Part shown: piece by piece, positions 6,194 through 15,534 of the stretch
How positions within the stretch are numbered: position 1 is the stretch's first letter
Layout: every line of letters starts with the position of its first letter
Virus record (IMG/VR): IMGVR_UViG_3300037245_002847
Location: 1 to 25,341 of that record
Direction: 5' to 3' (one strand)
Length of the DNA stretch: 25,341 nucleotides
From: a virus
Program-made: the position numbers and the translations under genes
Notes under the pieces: generated by a model
Told to the model about the DNA's origin: nothing
Seen by the model: the letters and a program-made list of their open reading frames with translations, nothing else
Database searches by the model: none

Positions 6194-7069
6194 ATGGCGG
6201 CTCAGGCTGGTTCGGCAGCATGGATGAATGAGATCTACAGGCAAAAGCCAGCAACAGCGCCCGTAGCTAAGCAGGTAGGGCAATTCTGGAGATGGGCCTC
6301 AGAGCCTGCTTCTGTTGCTATGACAAGAAGCTATGGGCGTGGTGTCCAGCACTCTATATCAGCCATTGGCATGGCCACTGGTGGGAGTTTTATACAAAGC
6401 CTTACGCGGCATACCGCCATACCAGCCTCCTACAGTCCCGCAATTCAGAAGGTGTTCGGAATTACACCAGAATTACTGGGTCAAACAGGTTTTTTGGCTA
6501 AACATATGCCACTAACCAAAAGAGCAATGAGTGCAGCCGGTGTTGCACTACAAGGGCTGATGGGCCCAGGTTTTATTCTTGGTTTCGGTGCCATGAGTCC
6601 TCACGGTATGGCCATAGGCATGGTAGAAGAAACTGCAGGTTTTATCGTTGGTGGTTTCGCCATGCCTCCCGCTATAGTTGCCGGTAGGATTGCAGGACGT
6701 ACTATAGGAATGGGAATTGGAAGCGCATTAGTCAAACGAACTCCATTTATCAGATGGACCCCTGGAGCTCTCGCTACTGCATCACGTGTCGGGTTAGGTA
6801 CAGGCGCTGTGATAGGTAGTGTGACTGGTTTTGCTTTAGGTATAGCAGCCTGGGAGGCTGCCAGGTGGTCTGTTGGACTTGCACTTCACACTTTACCAAC
6901 ATTTGCCCGACAGTTCCAATCAGATATGCAAAGAGAAGGTTTCGGCGGTGATTACACAGACTCACAGGGAGCAGCTACTATGAGGGCACGCAGTTTGCAG
7001 ATTATGGGTAAATCATTCGCTAACGCACGAAGCGCACTAGGACAAGAAGCAGCATTAATGCATGTCTAA
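6194..7069 (+). CDS. Hydrophobic Gly/Ala-rich putative membrane or internal virion protein, 291 aa
   Basis: Start ATG 6194 lies 3 nt after the previous stop with GGGGAGA upstream. After a polar N-terminus the protein has several glycine-rich hydrophobic stretches between about residues 110 and 235, for example MGPGFILGFGAM, GFIVGGFAMPPAIVAG and GTGAVIGSVTGFALGIAAW. The last ~40 residues are polar and look conserved in style (SQGAATMRARSLQIMG then ARSALGQEAALMH). This could be a membrane-inserting ejection protein or a partner of the membrane-linked peptidase upstream. No family is named. The stop overlaps the HNH gene start by 8 nt. Confidence 0.7.
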   Translation: MAAQAGSAAWMNEIYRQKPATAPVAKQVGQFWRWASEPASVAMTRSYGRGVQHSISAIGMATGGSFIQSLTRHTAIPASYSPAIQKVFGITPELLGQTGFLAKHMPLTKRAMSAAGVALQGLMGPGFILGFGAMSPHGMAIGMVEETAGFIVGGFAMPPAIVAGRIAGRTIGMGIGSALVKRTPFIRWTPGALATASRVGLGTGAVIGSVTGFALGIAAWEAARWSVGLALHTLPTFARQFQSDMQREGFGGDYTDSQGAATMRARSLQIMGKSFANARSALGQEAALMHV

Positions 7070-7574
7070 GAACAGTAGGCGTGTCAAACGTCAAAGGCGT
7101 AGAGTGCCAGACAATATCTACGAAACATCAAGATATAAACGATGGAGGGCCAAAGTATTTAAGCGCGACAGACACATATGTCGCCTGTGTGGCCTAGGTA
7201 AGGGCTACATAGAAGCCCATCATATTAAAAGAAAAGCTGTATATCCTCACCTAATGTACCGTACCAACAACGGCATTACACTGTGCGAGCCATGTCATTA
7301 TAAAGTAACTGGCCAAGAAGGTAAGTTCACAACGCTGTTTAGCCATATTATAGATGGGACAGTGTCCAATAAGTTCCTGTTAAACTGGAAAGAGAACTTC
7401 GACAATGGTGAAAAACGATGGATGCAACGCAGGGGCATTTTTAGACACTTAAAGAGCAATTGTGGACACTTACCTAAGAAATCAGGTATGGTTATAATGG
7501 ATAAAAAGGCAATTCCGAAAGGGATAAAGAAAATAAGGATGTTTAAACGGAGACCATATGGCGGGGCAGGCTGA
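7062..7574 (+). CDS. HNH endonuclease
   Basis: The very basic N-terminus (MSKNSRRVKRQRRRVPD) leads to an HNH core: C40-x2-C43 (CRLCG), H53-H54 (EAHHIKRK), N69-N70 (TNNGITLC) and C75-x2-C78-H79. The two CxxC pairs form the structural zinc site, H53 or H54 is the catalytic general base and the later N and H complete the beta-beta-alpha metal motif. HNH enzymes encoded next to the large terminase are known in HK97-type phages to help cleave packaging-site DNA, and the position directly before TerL fits that role. The basic C-terminus (KRRPYGGAG) is short. Homing activity is an alternative but less likely in this operon position. Confidence 0.88.
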   Translation: MSKNSRRVKRQRRRVPDNIYETSRYKRWRAKVFKRDRHICRLCGLGKGYIEAHHIKRKAVYPHLMYRTNNGITLCEPCHYKVTGQEGKFTTLFSHIIDGTVSNKFLLNWKENFDNGEKRWMQRRGIFRHLKSNCGHLPKKSGMVIMDKKAIPKGIKKIRMFKRRPYGGAG

Positions 7575-9459
7575 TTGTAAATTACATCCTATATGTCAGC
7601 TATGTGTTGAGGATCACATGGCAAAATATAAGGATGAGAGTGAATTCAAGATCAAATGTACCGGTATATGTGAACCGGACCAGGCGATTCCGGAGTCGAT
7701 CCGCGTCCTCTACACTCCCGAAGATCAAGAGATAGCTGAATCCCTTTACGACCCCGTACGGTGGGCAGCGCGGAACTTTGACTGGGAACCGCGTGTGTCC
7801 AAAGAAGAATTTGGCTCTATACGGTACCAAGAAACGATGCTTCGCTGTACGGCCAGGCGTAAAGCCTTGAGACTTGGACGTCAGTCTGGTAAGACTGAGG
7901 CAATATGCGTCTTGATGCTATTCAAGGCTTTTGTGAATGAAAACTTTAAGGTACTAGTAATTACACCATATCGCTCGCAGATCGAATTGATCTTCAAGCG
8001 CATCAAAGAGCTTATATATGCGAGTACAGACCTCTCAAGCTCCGTCAAGAGGGAGGTTGCCAACCCGTACCACGAGATCGAGCTTTTCAACGGCTCGTAT
8101 ATCAGGGGTTTTACCTCTGGCTCTAAGACTTCGCAGGGCGCTGGCGCTGTACGTGGGCAGCCTGCGGACATAATAGTCCTCGATGAGGCTGATTATCTTA
8201 CTACTGATGATGTCAACGCCGTTGTGGCGATATTAAATTCCCGGCCTAACTGCGAACTTTATGCTTCTTCTACTCCTACAGGCCGTCGGGATCACTTCTT
8301 CAGATGGTGTCAAAAAGCACCAAACTACCGGGAGTTCCACTTCCCGTCTTATGTGATCCCTCACTGGAACTTAGAACTAGAGGAAGAGCTCAAGGCTTCT
8401 TTAACGGAGTCTGGGTATGTCCATGAAATTCTTGCGGAATTTGGCGAGGAAGAGGAAGGTGTCTTCCAGGTCAAGTACAGAGAGGCTGCAGAACAAAACT
8501 ACTTCTACAGAGAGATCACGGCAGATCCACATAAGTACATTGTTGGTGTAGGGGTAGACTGGAACTCTTCTAGTATTGGTACGGAGATTTATGTTGTCGT
8601 CTGGGATAAGACAACCCAGAGATTCCTTGGGGCTAGGGCCCTGACGGTCAGTAGGATCGGCTGGACCCAGCTCAAGGCGATGGAGGAAATTAAAAAGATC
8701 AATCGTGAGTGGAACCCGGACTTTATTTATGTGGATGAAGGATATGGGGCGACACAGGTTGAGGTTATGAGAGCATGGTCTCAAACAGAGCTCATGGTGA
8801 AAGGCATCAATCACCCAGATGGAAAGCTGGGTGAAAGACTCAAGGCGATCAACTTTAGCTCGAAGATTGAGGTCCCTGATCCTCTAACTAAGCAGATGGC
8901 CAAGAAGGAGATGAAGCCTTACATGGTGGAGAACGCCGTAAGGATGTTCGAGCGAGGCCTGTTTAACTTTCCAAAATCAGACGAGACACTTAAAGACCAG
9001 CTTGCTGGCTACATCATCTTACGTAGAACACAGCTTGGCAAGCCTGTCTTTGGCGCCCGTGAAGAGCGCATTGGGGATCACAGACTTGATGCTATGATGC
9101 TGTGCTTCCTCGGTTTCCATATGGAGTTCTCAGATCTTCTCAAGCTACACTTCACTAGCAAGATTGCTTTTGCACAGAACTTAAGAGGACCGAGAAGAGA
9201 GAAGCCTGAGGAGGGTGACACCATTGTCAGAGATCCACAGGCGGACAGAAAACAACATCCAAGACAAAGACTCATGCCGGAACATCGTAGTGACCTTGTT
9301 ACCAGTGTAGGCTTTACCTCCAGACGTGTAGTTGGCAAGGTAACCGACACTAGAAGGCTTTGGAGTTACCCGGGGTTCATGAAGGATCAACCACCTCCTA
9401 CCAACCCTAAGAAGAGGACATATAGACGGAAACTCCGACCTTTAAGGAGTAAATTCTAA
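7558..9459 (+). CDS. terL: Terminase large subunit
   Basis: The DNA-packaging motor ATPase and nuclease. Walker A GRQSGKT starts at about residue 107. Walker B is DIIVLDEAD with D209-E210, and motif III is ASSTPTG. The RuvC-like nuclease domain shows D334 (VGVDWNSSS), D393 (IYVDEGYG) and D507/D511 (GDHRLDAM). At 633 aa it is slightly longer than average. An N-terminal extension holds C7, C13, C16, C34 and C38 (CKLHPICQLC, CTGIC), a probable zinc site not usual in TerL. It starts within the last 17 nt of the HNH gene, with GGAGA upstream. The C-terminal ~90 residues are basic and proline-rich. Confidence 0.95.
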   Translation: MAGQADCKLHPICQLCVEDHMAKYKDESEFKIKCTGICEPDQAIPESIRVLYTPEDQEIAESLYDPVRWAARNFDWEPRVSKEEFGSIRYQETMLRCTARRKALRLGRQSGKTEAICVLMLFKAFVNENFKVLVITPYRSQIELIFKRIKELIYASTDLSSSVKREVANPYHEIELFNGSYIRGFTSGSKTSQGAGAVRGQPADIIVLDEADYLTTDDVNAVVAILNSRPNCELYASSTPTGRRDHFFRWCQKAPNYREFHFPSYVIPHWNLELEEELKASLTESGYVHEILAEFGEEEEGVFQVKYREAAEQNYFYREITADPHKYIVGVGVDWNSSSIGTEIYVVVWDKTTQRFLGARALTVSRIGWTQLKAMEEIKKINREWNPDFIYVDEGYGATQVEVMRAWSQTELMVKGINHPDGKLGERLKAINFSSKIEVPDPLTKQMAKKEMKPYMVENAVRMFERGLFNFPKSDETLKDQLAGYIILRRTQLGKPVFGAREERIGDHRLDAMMLCFLGFHMEFSDLLKLHFTSKIAFAQNLRGPRREKPEEGDTIVRDPQADRKQHPRQRLMPEHRSDLVTSVGFTSRRVVGKVTDTRRLWSYPGFMKDQPPPTNPKKRTYRRKLRPLRSKF

Positions 9460-9869
9460 TGCTGAAGCTTTACTATTGGGATGATGCTAACTCTGAGTAT
9501 ATTATGGTTAGCTCTGGCACCATGGAAACCCCTGCAAACGTGACAGCCGGAAGTTTGCGTGGTCAAGATTCCAGGATTACTGAGAAACTCTATCTACGCA
9601 ACGACGAGGACAACACCCAGTACATAGATATTCAGGTGCAGGCTATTAATATCCCCTCTTCGTGGAAGATCAAGCTAGTAGCCCAGGTTTCTGAGCCCAC
9701 AGAGGAGGAATTCCTTGCGTTGCCCAATGGCAACATCATGGAACATGCTGACGTCGTGGACAAGAGCTATTATCCTGTCTGGATGGAACTTATTGTCCCA
9801 CAAGGTACAGCTCCTTCTGTGTTCTCTGAAATCAAGTTCAAAATCTTGAGTACACGTCAGGTGATCTAA
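9459..9869 (+). CDS. Hypothetical small structural protein, 136 aa
   Basis: Start ATG 9459 overlaps the TerL stop by 1 nt (TAATG) with AAGGAG at 9444-9449. The sequence is strand-rich (LYYWDD, YIMVSSGT, KLYLRNDEDNTQYIDIQV, WMELIVPQG) and looks like a single beta-sandwich domain; YLRND...DIQVQ...WMELIVP resembles domains seen on virion surfaces. No membrane segment or catalytic motif is visible. Its place between terminase and portal suggests a virion part, but the function is unknown. Confidence 0.65.
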   Translation: MLKLYYWDDANSEYIMVSSGTMETPANVTAGSLRGQDSRITEKLYLRNDEDNTQYIDIQVQAINIPSSWKIKLVAQVSEPTEEEFLALPNGNIMEHADVVDKSYYPVWMELIVPQGTAPSVFSEIKFKILSTRQVI

Positions 9870-10207
9870 TGTCTCTAGACTTTATATCCAAGATTATAAA
9901 CTTTACGTCTTCTACCGTAGTGAAGCAGAATATAGATAAGCTATATGCGCTGCTCTATCCTCTTATCGCCCTGGATTTTAGGCACAAAGAGGATTGTAGG
10001 ATCGCTATGGGTATCATGGATACGCATATACATATGCACACCGACAGTACTATCATCAGTAGTATACAGCTACCTACTCAACCACCTGTAGCTCCAGCAG
10101 TGGTACAGGATGCCATCGGACTTTCCCTTATAGGCGTAGAAGTACAATATGGCCTACCGGCCAAGATCAGCGCCGCAACAATAGTAAAACCATTCACGGT
10201 GACCTAA
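9869..10207 (+). CDS. Hypothetical protein with histidine cluster, 112 aa
   Basis: ATG 9869 overlaps the previous stop (TAATG); the upstream site is weak (CAGGTGA). The N-terminal half is helical. The middle carries MDTHIHMHTDSTI, three alternating histidines that could bind metal. The C-terminal half is beta-like with QLPTQPPVAPA. Phage spike and baseplate proteins sometimes use H-x-H metal sites, but the similarity is too slight for a call. Unknown function, likely virion-associated by context. Confidence 0.6.
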   Translation: MSLDFISKIINFTSSTVVKQNIDKLYALLYPLIALDFRHKEDCRIAMGIMDTHIHMHTDSTIISSIQLPTQPPVAPAVVQDAIGLSLIGVEVQYGLPAKISAATIVKPFTVT

Positions 10208-12177
10208 TGGCAGGACCAGACTCTACAGATAGATTGTCACATGAAGACAGACGGATCCTTGAGCGCAAGGTGGATCTCGGTATTGACAGGACAGTCGAAG
10301 TAACCTCGTCGCCTGTACCTCAGGATGTGACACCGGACGAAGTGGTATCTCCCGCGGATAGGACTACCAATCTCATTACCGGGTATGGGAACTATGTAGA
10401 CTATATCAACCAGTTGCTTGCCAAAATTAAAGTCAAGGCACTGGGCCTAAGGTATGATGTAGTGGCAGACCTAGAGCCTAGCCTATATGCGGCACTTAAT
10501 GCTTTGTGGGAAGGTGGAAAGACAAACGTCTCCTATAGCGACTATGTTGATGCACTAGAATTTGAGGCCAGTGTGTCTCGAGAGATTATCGCTAAAGGAG
10601 AAGGTGGTGAAACGTCATATTTAGAGCAACTTAGAGGATCTGCTGCGGAGGTATCTGCTGGTTTTGAGGCGAAGATTTTAGCTGACAACAACCCTCAGGA
10701 AGAAGCAGGGGAAGCCCTCCTATCCAGACCTCTGATTGTCGCCAGGACGATGGCAGAGAGTCAGTCTGGCAGTTTGCAAAAGTTCGGTTCATCTGAACCT
10801 AATGATGATGACAATGATGATGATGACGCCACTGTTGAGATCTTTGGTAGGGAAGTAATTAATACATTCACCAAGATTGCTGCCGGCGACGATCCGGCAC
10901 AAACCATCCTTGATGACTGCCTCCCATGCCTGGATCGTAGCCTGGATATGGACCTCCAGGCTCCTCTAGGTACACTTCTTGACGACCTCGAGGCAGACCT
11001 AGACACTCGATGGAATATTCTAACTGATATCGCAGATCTGTTAGACAATGTTGACATATACGAAGACATCTGTGAGCTGTTAGACTTCTTCTCATTTCAA
11101 TGTATACCTGACCTCGTAGCTATGCTTTCATTGCTACTGTGGCACTACAAGTCGCTGATCGCTTCATTCTCACTTGACATCAGTGGCTCGCTGTGGACTC
11201 TCCTTGGGATGATCATGGGGCCGTTCTTTTCCAGCCTGGAGAGTATCATAGATCAATATATCCAAATGCTTATGGCCCCAGTCGACTGTATTGTCGACAG
11301 TCTGCTCCACCAAATGTCAAAGATTCCTTCGTTGTCTACTGACTATGAGTTCCTGCTTGGAAGGCAAAGAGAACAGGCAGCTTTTAGAACTCGGGCAGCT
11401 GTAGGAGATGAAGAAATTGCAAATATTAATGCTAGCATAGACTCGGCACTGAACACATTAGCGCTTAGGGCTACATCGTGGTCTCAGTCGCAGGAGACAG
11501 GTGCTACCCCGCTAACTCCTGACTATGTACCTTCTGACGAAGAGATAGCGGCAGTACCGGATGTTGAGCAATATTTAGAAGCACGTGAAAAAAAGCAGAG
11601 AGAGCAGGCAACAGTAGCTGATTATCTTAGAGATACAGAGACTGTTCTCGAGACGGGCCTTGGTGCTATTGCCGGATATCTGATTGAGGCGCGAGATAAG
11701 CTAAACAGTTGGTTAGAGTCACTTTTGGGGGACATACGGGCTTTCTTAGGCGGTACGGGCGATGATTTCACCCTAGCCGTCTCCTATGCTACCACAATAA
11801 AGAGACTTGCCCGACTAATAGGCTTTATCAAGGCGCTCATCAAGATGGCCGACGATGGCCTACAGTGTGGTCCAGAAAGAAATCTGTCAGAACCCGATGT
11901 ACTAGGGTTCCTCCGGAACTATCTAGCTCCGGAGCTTGGAGTTGAGGTCGTCATAGACGACAACAACAACGTCGTAATTGTGCCGCCAGAGACCCCCACC
12001 GTCCAGACCACGACCACCCGCGATACAGCGGGTGCTGTTGTTGCAGCATCTGGTGAGGCGCCAGCCTTAGAAGAGGGTCGCAGGGGCATCACGATTACAT
12101 TGTCAGACTGTATTAACAAGGTTGATATTGCAGACTTGAGGAAAGTTGACGCATGGATCAAAGAAATAAGCAGCTAG
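10207..12177 (+). CDS. Large virion-like protein of unknown function, 656 aa
   Basis: Overlaps the preceding stop by 1 nt and the portal gene by 25 nt. Residues 1-190 are polar and helical. An acidic run (NDDDNDDDDATVEIFG) lies near 197-212. Residues ~290-355 are hydrophobic (CIPDLVAMLSLLLW, LWTLLGMIMGPFF) and may form two membrane-associated or buried helices. Scattered cysteines (DCLPC, CIPD, APVDC) occur here. The C-terminal third is helical then strand-rich (VEVVIDDNNNVVIV). It sits between terminase and portal, where small connector genes are usual, so a protein this large is uncommon. An internal core or ejection protein is possible. No family is recognised. Confidence 0.65.
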   Translation: MAGPDSTDRLSHEDRRILERKVDLGIDRTVEVTSSPVPQDVTPDEVVSPADRTTNLITGYGNYVDYINQLLAKIKVKALGLRYDVVADLEPSLYAALNALWEGGKTNVSYSDYVDALEFEASVSREIIAKGEGGETSYLEQLRGSAAEVSAGFEAKILADNNPQEEAGEALLSRPLIVARTMAESQSGSLQKFGSSEPNDDDNDDDDATVEIFGREVINTFTKIAAGDDPAQTILDDCLPCLDRSLDMDLQAPLGTLLDDLEADLDTRWNILTDIADLLDNVDIYEDICELLDFFSFQCIPDLVAMLSLLLWHYKSLIASFSLDISGSLWTLLGMIMGPFFSSLESIIDQYIQMLMAPVDCIVDSLLHQMSKIPSLSTDYEFLLGRQREQAAFRTRAAVGDEEIANINASIDSALNTLALRATSWSQSQETGATPLTPDYVPSDEEIAAVPDVEQYLEAREKKQREQATVADYLRDTETVLETGLGAIAGYLIEARDKLNSWLESLLGDIRAFLGGTGDDFTLAVSYATTIKRLARLIGFIKALIKMADDGLQCGPERNLSEPDVLGFLRNYLAPELGVEVVIDDNNNVVIVPPETPTVQTTTTRDTAGAVVAASGEAPALEEGRRGITITLSDCINKVDIADLRKVDAWIKEISS

Positions 12178-15100
12178 TGAGACCATCTCCTAGCCCTATC
12201 AGGATCTATGACGCACGCGGTAACCCTGTCTTCTTCAGCGACAGAAGTACGCCTGCACCTAAGGCTATGAGGATTGCCAACGTACCGGCAACAATCAAGA
12301 GCCCAGTGTTAGGCTACCGCAACTTCTGGAGTAGAGATGCCTTCCAGCCGGGAGAGTATGACTTGGCTGAGATTGGCAGAGCAGCAGATACCGATTCTTA
12401 CCTAGCTCGTTCTTTTAAGAAAAAGGTAGGTCTTCTTATGAAGGAAGGCTACCGATGGATAGGTAAGAACCCGGCAACGATCAGGTACATCAAGACACGC
12501 CTTGCTCAGATAGAGCGGGCAACTATGTATCCGTTCCAGCTACTCATGAGGGAAATAGCGTCAGATCTGATCAAGTATTCCAATGCGTACATCGTGAAGG
12601 TGCGTAACAAGAAGGCTTCTGGTGGTAGAGTTCGTCAATCCCCCGGTATAGGTACTCTGAATCCTATAGCCGGGTATTTTCGTGTCCCACCCGAGACAAT
12701 GTATTTTAAGAGGGATTTCCAGGGACAAGTGATCGAGTACCAGCAGAAGATTCTTACACCTATCACATCACCGAAGACTGGTGTATGGCCCAGGTGGAAG
12801 CCGCAAGATATAATCCACATCTACCACGACAGGAAGGGTGGATTTTCCGTAGGCACACCTGACACCACACCGGTACTAGATGACGTGCGGGTCCTACGTC
12901 GGATGGAAGAAGACGTGGAACTTTTGGTGTACCAGCATCTTTTCCCGCTGTACCATTATGCGGTAGGTACGGAGAGCTACCCTGCACAAGTTTTCGAAGA
13001 TGGTAGTACGGAAGTAGACCACATCCAGACACAGGTGGAAGATATGCCTGCTGAGGGTTGTATTGTTACACCAGAGAGACATGAGATAAAAGCTATCGGC
13101 GCCCAAGGCAAAGCCCTTAAGGCTGATCCATTCTTGAAGCACTTCAAAGAGAGAGTCTGGGCCGGTTTAGCTATGAGTTCTGTCGACTTTGGTGAAGGTT
13201 CTACTGCTAACCGTAATACCGCTGACGCTCTGTCACAAGCGCTGATTGACTGCGTGAAGGACTTCCAGGGAGTCCTACAGATCTTCTTTGACTTTTTCGT
13301 TATTGGAGAACTGCTCCTTGAGAGCACCTTCACATTCGATGTACTGCAAGATGAGCACAGAGTAGCTCTACAGTACAACGAAATCGATGTAGAGCAGAAG
13401 ATCAAGCGTGACTCTAACGCGGTCAATCTGTACCAGGGTCACTTGATGACAGAGACAGAGGCTCGTAAAGAGCTTGGCGAAGAACCACTTCTTGACGGCC
13501 AGCGAGAAGATATGTTCTTTGAGATGATTGAGAAGCCACGGCTGATCATCCAGGCTCTAGATGAGCCGTTTACACCTGAGGCCAAAGAAGCCCTTGCAGC
13601 TAACACTGCTCCGAGTGCTCCCCGGTCTCCTGCTGTGACCTCTCCGAAACCTGGTCGAAGTGCAAAGTCAGAAGGCAAGTCCCGCGGTGGCAAGGCTGCC
13701 GCAAACAAGGTTCAGCCAGAGAATCAACACGGTAAGAAGTCCGGCCCCGAGAAGCGCAAGTCTAGTGCCAACCGACGCCTCATGCAAGTCTTTGATGCAT
13801 TTAGAGAGGCTGTGTTCGTCTTGCTGTTCCGCGATTTGCTTGAGACTATCCGACTAAATGACCACAGCTGGCGTAGACAGATGGCTCGCCTTGTTGAGGG
13901 TGTAATCGTCGGTAAGTACCAGGAAATCGTCAGAGGCTACTTCTACAAGGGTATTCGTCAGGCAGATGCCTTCCGGCATGCGGTGGATCCCATCGCGCGC
14001 GTACGTATTAAAGAGGTACAAGAATACGCTACACGGAGGATCAGCTACCTGACCGATAGAGTGCTTGACACTATCGAGAGTCTTGTCCTACAGGGTCATG
14101 ATCAGAATATGATCAAGTCTGCCCTTGACAGTTTTGAGTTCAGGGCTGACTTTTTAGATCGTACTATCAAAAGACAGGCCACAATGTATGGTCAGGCTAT
14201 TGGACTCCTGTTAACTGGTAACGATGCAGTCTATGTACACCGCGCTCCCAATGAGGATGAGTGTAAGAAGTGTGATAAGTATACAGGTACCAAGCTCAGC
14301 CTGGAGTACCTGTCGATCGACGACATCCCACCCTGGCATGACAACTGTACGTGTAAGTTCTCACTGAAGTCAAGGCCAGTAAGGGCTGAGATGCTCGATG
14401 CTTCTAAGTCCACTATGAATCTGAAGAAGAACCCAGATGACAAAAAGGTAGGACTTAACAGGAAGCTGAAGGACGAGAAGTTCGACCCTAAGCAGCTTGC
14501 ACTTGGCACGGCTGTTGAGTTTGAGCACAGCGAGAACGTAGAGGTGGCAAAGAACATCGCGAAAGATCACCTTGCTCTGTATCCTTTTTATTATGACTAC
14601 CTCGCCGACATGGAAGAAGAAGGTCATGAAGCCATGGAAGAGTTAGAGGGAGAGGAAGAGGAAGAGTTCGTCAAAGGGGCCAAGGAACAGCTACAAGAGC
14701 ATATGGCGCCTGGGGCCCAGGGAGAGATGGAAGAAGAAGGTGACGGCCCGGGCTTACATCGACATATTTCAGACAACCTATTCGACAGGAAAGAGCTGTT
14801 GATGGGTATCGAGATAGAGTACGAGCATACCGATGATATGGCTATTGCTCGAGAGATATCTAAAGACCATCTAGCAGAGCTTCCTGACTACTATACCCGT
14901 CTGCATGCTATGCAGGCTGAAATCAACGAACTGATGGATCACCACATCCATCGACAGTCTGATGGTGAGTATACAGGTCCGCCTGAAGAGCCTCCGGTTA
15001 GTGAAGGGCTGGCAGACGGCGACCACGTCCATCTAAAGGCTGACGGTGAAACCTATACCGGCCCCGGCAAGGGACCGCATGGGATTCATGTACACACAGG

Positions 15101-15506
15101 TGGGGAAGGACCTCCTGTCTTCGACCGTGAGTATGATGAGGCGGTACAAGATATGGATATGGAAGATCTGATCCCTAAGGTGGAGCGTTGTGTGATATCT
15201 GTAAAGAAGGATCTACTTAAACGTCATCCAACTTGGTCCAGCTCGAGGGTTAAGAGTAGTGCGATAGCTATTTGTCGTTCTAAGTTTGAGCCTGGGACGC
15301 GCAAGAATGCACAGTTGGACAAGATTAATCCACCAAAGACCAGTGGCAAGGCACAAAATAACGCTTGTATGCGTGCAGCCAAAGTTGCGGTCCGAAAAGG
15401 TAACAAGGGGTTAACTTCTAAGGAAGTCAATGCCTTAGCGGTACGCATCTGTAAAATGCATGCATTAGATCCAAAACCACTTGCCCAAGGTGCCCAACCA
15501 ACGTAA
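12153..15506 (+). CDS. Portal protein fused to MuF-like domain and DUF5661-like repeats, 1117 aa
   Basis: ATG 12153 has GAGGAAAG upstream, inside the previous gene. Residues 1 to ~480 read as a portal: multiple strands and helices, WKPQDIIHIYHDR, FPLYHYAVG, and TANRNTADALSQALIDCVKDFQ. A Lys/Pro/Ser-rich linker (~485-545) leads to a helical MuF/SPP1 gp7-type head morphogenesis domain ending in C704-x2-C707 and PPWHDNCTC (C732, C734). Two copies of a module like DUF5661 follow: LALGTAVEFEHS...AKDHLALYPFYY (from ~774) and LLMGIEIEYEHT...SKDHLAELPDYY (from ~876), split by an acidic stretch. Then come an HVH-containing Gly-rich segment and a basic C-terminal domain (from ~1007, CVISVKKDLLKRHPTWS). 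The portal forms the DNA-entry dodecamer. Confidence 0.9.
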   Translation: MDQRNKQLVRPSPSPIRIYDARGNPVFFSDRSTPAPKAMRIANVPATIKSPVLGYRNFWSRDAFQPGEYDLAEIGRAADTDSYLARSFKKKVGLLMKEGYRWIGKNPATIRYIKTRLAQIERATMYPFQLLMREIASDLIKYSNAYIVKVRNKKASGGRVRQSPGIGTLNPIAGYFRVPPETMYFKRDFQGQVIEYQQKILTPITSPKTGVWPRWKPQDIIHIYHDRKGGFSVGTPDTTPVLDDVRVLRRMEEDVELLVYQHLFPLYHYAVGTESYPAQVFEDGSTEVDHIQTQVEDMPAEGCIVTPERHEIKAIGAQGKALKADPFLKHFKERVWAGLAMSSVDFGEGSTANRNTADALSQALIDCVKDFQGVLQIFFDFFVIGELLLESTFTFDVLQDEHRVALQYNEIDVEQKIKRDSNAVNLYQGHLMTETEARKELGEEPLLDGQREDMFFEMIEKPRLIIQALDEPFTPEAKEALAANTAPSAPRSPAVTSPKPGRSAKSEGKSRGGKAAANKVQPENQHGKKSGPEKRKSSANRRLMQVFDAFREAVFVLLFRDLLETIRLNDHSWRRQMARLVEGVIVGKYQEIVRGYFYKGIRQADAFRHAVDPIARVRIKEVQEYATRRISYLTDRVLDTIESLVLQGHDQNMIKSALDSFEFRADFLDRTIKRQATMYGQAIGLLLTGNDAVYVHRAPNEDECKKCDKYTGTKLSLEYLSIDDIPPWHDNCTCKFSLKSRPVRAEMLDASKSTMNLKKNPDDKKVGLNRKLKDEKFDPKQLALGTAVEFEHSENVEVAKNIAKDHLALYPFYYDYLADMEEEGHEAMEELEGEEEEEFVKGAKEQLQEHMAPGAQGEMEEEGDGPGLHRHISDNLFDRKELLMGIEIEYEHTDDMAIAREISKDHLAELPDYYTRLHAMQAEINELMDHHIHRQSDGEYTGPPEEPPVSEGLADGDHVHLKADGETYTGPGKGPHGIHVHTGGEGPPVFDREYDEAVQDMDMEDLIPKVERCVISVKKDLLKRHPTWSSSRVKSSAIAICRSKFEPGTRKNAQLDKINPPKTSGKAQNNACMRAAKVAVRKGNKGLTSKEVNALAVRICKMHALDPKPLAQGAQPT

Positions 15507-15524
15507 GTTTACGTAACCTTTTTT
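15501..15524 (+). terminator. Weak terminator-like hairpin with T6 after the portal gene
   Basis: ACGTA (15501-15505) pairs with TACGT (15510-15514) across a 4-nt loop that includes the end of the stop codon. AACC and then six T (15519-15524) follow. The stem is short and AT-rich, so termination would be partial at best. It lies at the longest gene gap between TerL and the major capsid gene, just before the shared promoter-like motif. Confidence 0.3.
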
Positions 15525-15534
15525 GATAATCAGT

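Noticed and set aside
9468-9477. CTTTACTATT, a partial third copy of the promoter-like motif
   Set aside because: It lies within codons 4-7 of the 136-aa gene, and the ACTAT half is missing at the right distance. Probably chance.
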